A DNA stretch of 46,424 bases from an uncultured Verrucomicrobiota bacterium (GTDB taxonomy: Bacteria > Verrucomicrobiota > Verrucomicrobiia > Opitutales > Intestinicryptomonadaceae), in contig CASFWX010000018.1 in NCBI GenBank assembly GCA_949298545.1, positions 1-46,424 of the forward strand, in the 5' to 3' direction. This document shows positions 44,808 to 46,424 of the stretch, piece after piece. A program made the translations under genes and the position numbers. The notes beneath the pieces were generated by a model. That model made no database searches, was not told the origin of the DNA, and saw nothing but the letters and a program-made list of their open reading frames with translations. The number at the start of each line of letters is the position of its first letter. Position 1 is the first letter of the stretch.

Positions 44808-45227
44808 ATGAAAAAAATATTTTTTATGGGCGTTTTGTTCGCTTCTTTGTTTTCGGGCTGCTCGAGCGTAAATATGGTCGAAAGGGCAACTCCCGAGGCG
44901 GAAAAAAGCATGGTCGACGACAAGCGCGTCATTACCGATTCGGGGCTTGACGATATAGTATATATCGCGGGCGTGAACCAAACCCGCACTGAAACGGGCC
45001 TCCTGAAAATTCAAGTCGAGCTCGTCAACCGGACGGAAGCGGCGCGCAATTTTAATTATAAATTCGAGTGGTACGACGCTTCCGGAATGGTCATTGGAAC
45101 TCCCGCTCCGGTGTGGATTGCATCGGTTATCGACGCGGGCGAGGCCAAATTCATATCGGCGGTTGCTCCGTCCTCAAAAGCCGTGGATTTCAGGCTGAAA
45201 CTGCTTGGAAATGTCAGGGGTGAATAA
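44808..45227 (+). CDS. YcfL-like (DUF1425) lipoprotein
   Basis: 139 residues with a lipoprotein signal (LFSGC, Cys18) and a strong AAAGGAGTGAG site. The mature protein is an immunoglobulin-like beta sandwich: LLKIQVELVNRTEAARNFNYKF, then WYDASGMVIGTPAPVW, the characteristic DUF1425/YcfL pattern. In E. coli the YcfL gene is next to lpoB (ycfM), the same order as here. Function unknown. Confidence 0.85.
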   Translation: MKKIFFMGVLFASLFSGCSSVNMVERATPEAEKSMVDDKRVITDSGLDDIVYIAGVNQTRTETGLLKIQVELVNRTEAARNFNYKFEWYDASGMVIGTPAPVWIASVIDAGEAKFISAVAPSSKAVDFRLKLLGNVRGE

Positions 45228-45258
45228 TTTTTCTACAAGTTTAAAAAAAGGCAATAAT

Positions 45259-45816
45259 ATGAAAAAGGCGATTTTGATTTCCATAGTTTTGGCGCACATG
45301 CTCTTTTGGGTTTCAGGGTGCGGTTCAAACGCGACTTATGTCGAAGCGGGAGGGGCGCGTTCGCTCATATCCACAAACAAGATAAACGTTGCCGATTGGA
45401 ACAAGGCGGCAGATCAGCTTGTTAATTCGATGTTGGCTTCGTCGGCTTTTGAGAAGTTTAAAAAGCCCGTTCTCCTGGAGGTGAGCCGCATTGTAAACCG
45501 CACGAGCGATAGGATCGATACCGACATGCTCACAAAGCGCATCACAATAGCATTGAATAACTCCGGGGTTGCAATAGCCAAAACTTCCGATCAATATTCA
45601 AAGGAGCTCGCCGAATACAATAGGTTTATGTCAAACAAAGGAACTGTACCCGCGGCAAAAATTACTATAAGCGGAAAAATTCTTGAGGACAGAGAGAGCG
45701 TAGATAGGGACAGGGAGGTGACATACACTTTTCAAATGTCTATAAATAGTGATGGAGTGATGATTTGGGAAGATCAAGTGCAGATTGCTAAGCAGGAGAC
45801 CCGTTCGCTCTTTTAA
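45259..45816 (+). CDS. LpoB-like penicillin-binding-protein activator lipoprotein
   Basis: 185 residues from ATG 45259, the start that gives a lipoprotein signal (WVSGC, Cys21); an in-frame start at 45205 overlaps the YcfL-like gene. The mature part has the LpoB core: DWNKAADQLVNSMLASSAF, then KKPVLLEVSRIVNRTSDRID, LTKRITIALNNSGV and the C-terminal strand VTYTFQMSINSDGVMIWEDQ. E. coli LpoB is an outer-membrane lipoprotein that stimulates the bifunctional peptidoglycan synthase PBP1b through its UB2H domain. Whether this protein contacts such a synthase here is not shown. It closes the run of lipoprotein genes and ends at a perfect terminator. Confidence 0.85.
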   Translation: MKKAILISIVLAHMLFWVSGCGSNATYVEAGGARSLISTNKINVADWNKAADQLVNSMLASSAFEKFKKPVLLEVSRIVNRTSDRIDTDMLTKRITIALNNSGVAIAKTSDQYSKELAEYNRFMSNKGTVPAAKITISGKILEDRESVDRDREVTYTFQMSINSDGVMIWEDQVQIAKQETRSLF

Positions 45817-45864
45817 TTTCCATTGCGGAAACTTATTTTTAGTTTCCCATTTAAGTTGCGCATG

Positions 45865-45893
45865 CGGCTCCATTCCTTGGAGCCGTTTTTTTT
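45865..45893 (+). terminator. Terminator of the lipoprotein operon
   Basis: An 8-bp perfect stem (cggctcca / tggagccg) with a 5-base loop followed by eight T residues, 49 bp after the lpoB-like stop. Confidence 0.95.
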
Positions 45894-46148
45894 GTATTTA
45901 TTTAATTGCCATATACTTACAATGGTAAAATATCTTGTGTTTCCCATAGAATGCATGAAATAGCAACTGTTTTGCATTATGATTGTATAACATTTTTTAA
46001 AAAATAAAAAAAAACTTGACTCGCGGAGGGGGGGGGGTATGTTCGCCTCTACATAAGAGTAAACGTTATCTTTAAAATTTTGTGAAGGAATTTTTGGATT
46101 AATGTTTTTTTTCTGTGAACTTCCTCATCATCTCTCACATATTATCAT
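45894..46148. other. Regulatory region upstream of the last gene
   Basis: AT-rich sequence without a gene. It includes an A-rich tract (about 45999-46014) that may act as an UP element, the promoter at 46016-46043 with its ten-G spacer, and an untranslated leader of about 100 bp that contains a GAAGGA sequence too far from the ATG to serve as its ribosome-binding site. Confidence 0.6.
46016..46043 (+). promoter_or_regulatory. Promoter with a ten-G tract in the -35/-10 spacer
   Basis: TTGACT (46016-46021), a 16-bp spacer whose last ten bases are all G (46028-46037), then TATGTT (46038-46043). Gain or loss of a G would change the spacer around the optimal 17 bp, as in the phase-variable porA promoter of Neisseria. 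Upstream A-tract is UP-element-like. Confidence 0.6.
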
Positions 46149-46424
46149 ATGGGTAAAAGTATGAAAAATAAAAAGAATATTTTGTTTGCCTTAGGATTGT
46201 TTATTTATGGTCTTTTTGCAAGTGCGGCGAACATTGATTTGTATTACTGGCCCCAGAAACAAGGTACATATGTTTCTTGGACTGCTGGTACGAACTGGAT
46301 GTATGAAAGCGGCGGCGAACAAATAACAACAAACGTTAAAGAACAAATAGATGCTGGAAATACCATCAATATGATATTTGATTGGAATATGCCCGGTTTT
46401 ATTCCAAGCAATAGAACAGATATA
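46149..46424 (+). CDS. N-terminal part of a secreted or surface protein (3' end outside window)
   Basis: The frame is open from ATG 46149 (or the in-frame ATG 46161) to the window end, 92 codons. The start is a signal peptide (KNKKNILFALGLFIYGLFASAA), then NIDLYYWPQKQGTYVSW and TAGTNWMYESGG, which look like the start of a beta-rich extracellular passenger of the autotransporter type. The codon use is more AT-rich than in neighbouring genes (many AAA, ATA, TTT). Because only the start is visible, adhesin or autotransporter is a guess. Its promoter with the poly-G spacer suggests a variable surface protein. Confidence 0.65.
   Translation, partial: MGKSMKNKKNILFALGLFIYGLFASAANIDLYYWPQKQGTYVSWTAGTNWMYESGGEQITTNVKEQIDAGNTINMIFDWNMPGFIPSNRTDI

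Overview
The window looks like a chromosomal segment of a Gram-negative, saccharolytic bacterium, most likely from the PVC group (Verrucomicrobiota-like). This is an inference from gene content: secreted glycosidases of the kind common in Verrucomicrobiota and Planctomycetota, a GTP-type PEP carboxykinase, FadL and DUF481 outer-membrane proteins, an HpnH-like radical SAM protein, and a cluster of outer-membrane lipoproteins. No rRNA, tRNA, CRISPR array, insertion sequence or phage gene was seen. Coding is dense, and most transcription units end in clear hairpin plus T-run terminators.

Layout. 1-6.3 kb: secreted carbohydrate-active proteins (the end of a beta-helix protein, a clan-A glycosidase with an apparent inserted domain, a five-bladed-propeller protein and, convergent to them, an Asp-box sialidase-like propeller). 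6.4-10.5 kb: a small membrane protein, a TetR regulator, then glpT-glpD for glycerol-3-phosphate uptake and oxidation. 10.8-15.2 kb: a FadL-type porin on the minus strand with two near-identical palindromic operators upstream, divergent lipA, a Bax-inhibitor-1 family membrane protein, and rph translationally coupled to a small cysteine-rich protein. 15.8-19.0 kb: pckG and glycerate kinase, which with mdh (35.4 kb) and glpD form a set acting around PEP, oxaloacetate and triose phosphates. 19.5-25.6 kb: a two-gene rhamnosidase operon (GH78 and GH106-like) behind a good sigma-70 type promoter. 25.9-30.3 kb: redox defence (CoA-disulfide-reductase-like protein with rhodanese domain, a YgaP-like rhodanese, catalase, and a divergent Fur/PerR-type regulator with a Fur-box-like palindrome between). 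30.4-34.0 kb: a minus-strand hpnH-like / dinG-like / small-ORF unit. 34.2-39.4 kb: a DUF481 protein, mdh, a proline-rich membrane protein with thioredoxin, prfB with its programmed +1 frameshift, and an unknown protein. 39.4-45.8 kb: a compact run of envelope genes (SecD-head-like lipoprotein, M23 peptidase, a PEGA-bearing protein, a CsgG-family protein, a COG3014-like lipoprotein, a YcfL-like lipoprotein and an LpoB-like lipoprotein). The window ends inside a secreted or surface protein gene whose promoter carries ten consecutive G bases between its -35 and -10 elements.

The strongest leads are (i) the poly-G promoter of the last gene, a candidate phase-variation switch; (ii) the LpoB/YcfL/COG3014/CsgG lipoprotein cluster next to an M23 peptidase; (iii) the glycosidase with a domain apparently inserted between its catalytic nucleophile and the last barrel strand; (iv) the paired operators before the fadL-like gene; and (v) a 54-codon ORF behind dinG that conventional length cut-offs would miss.
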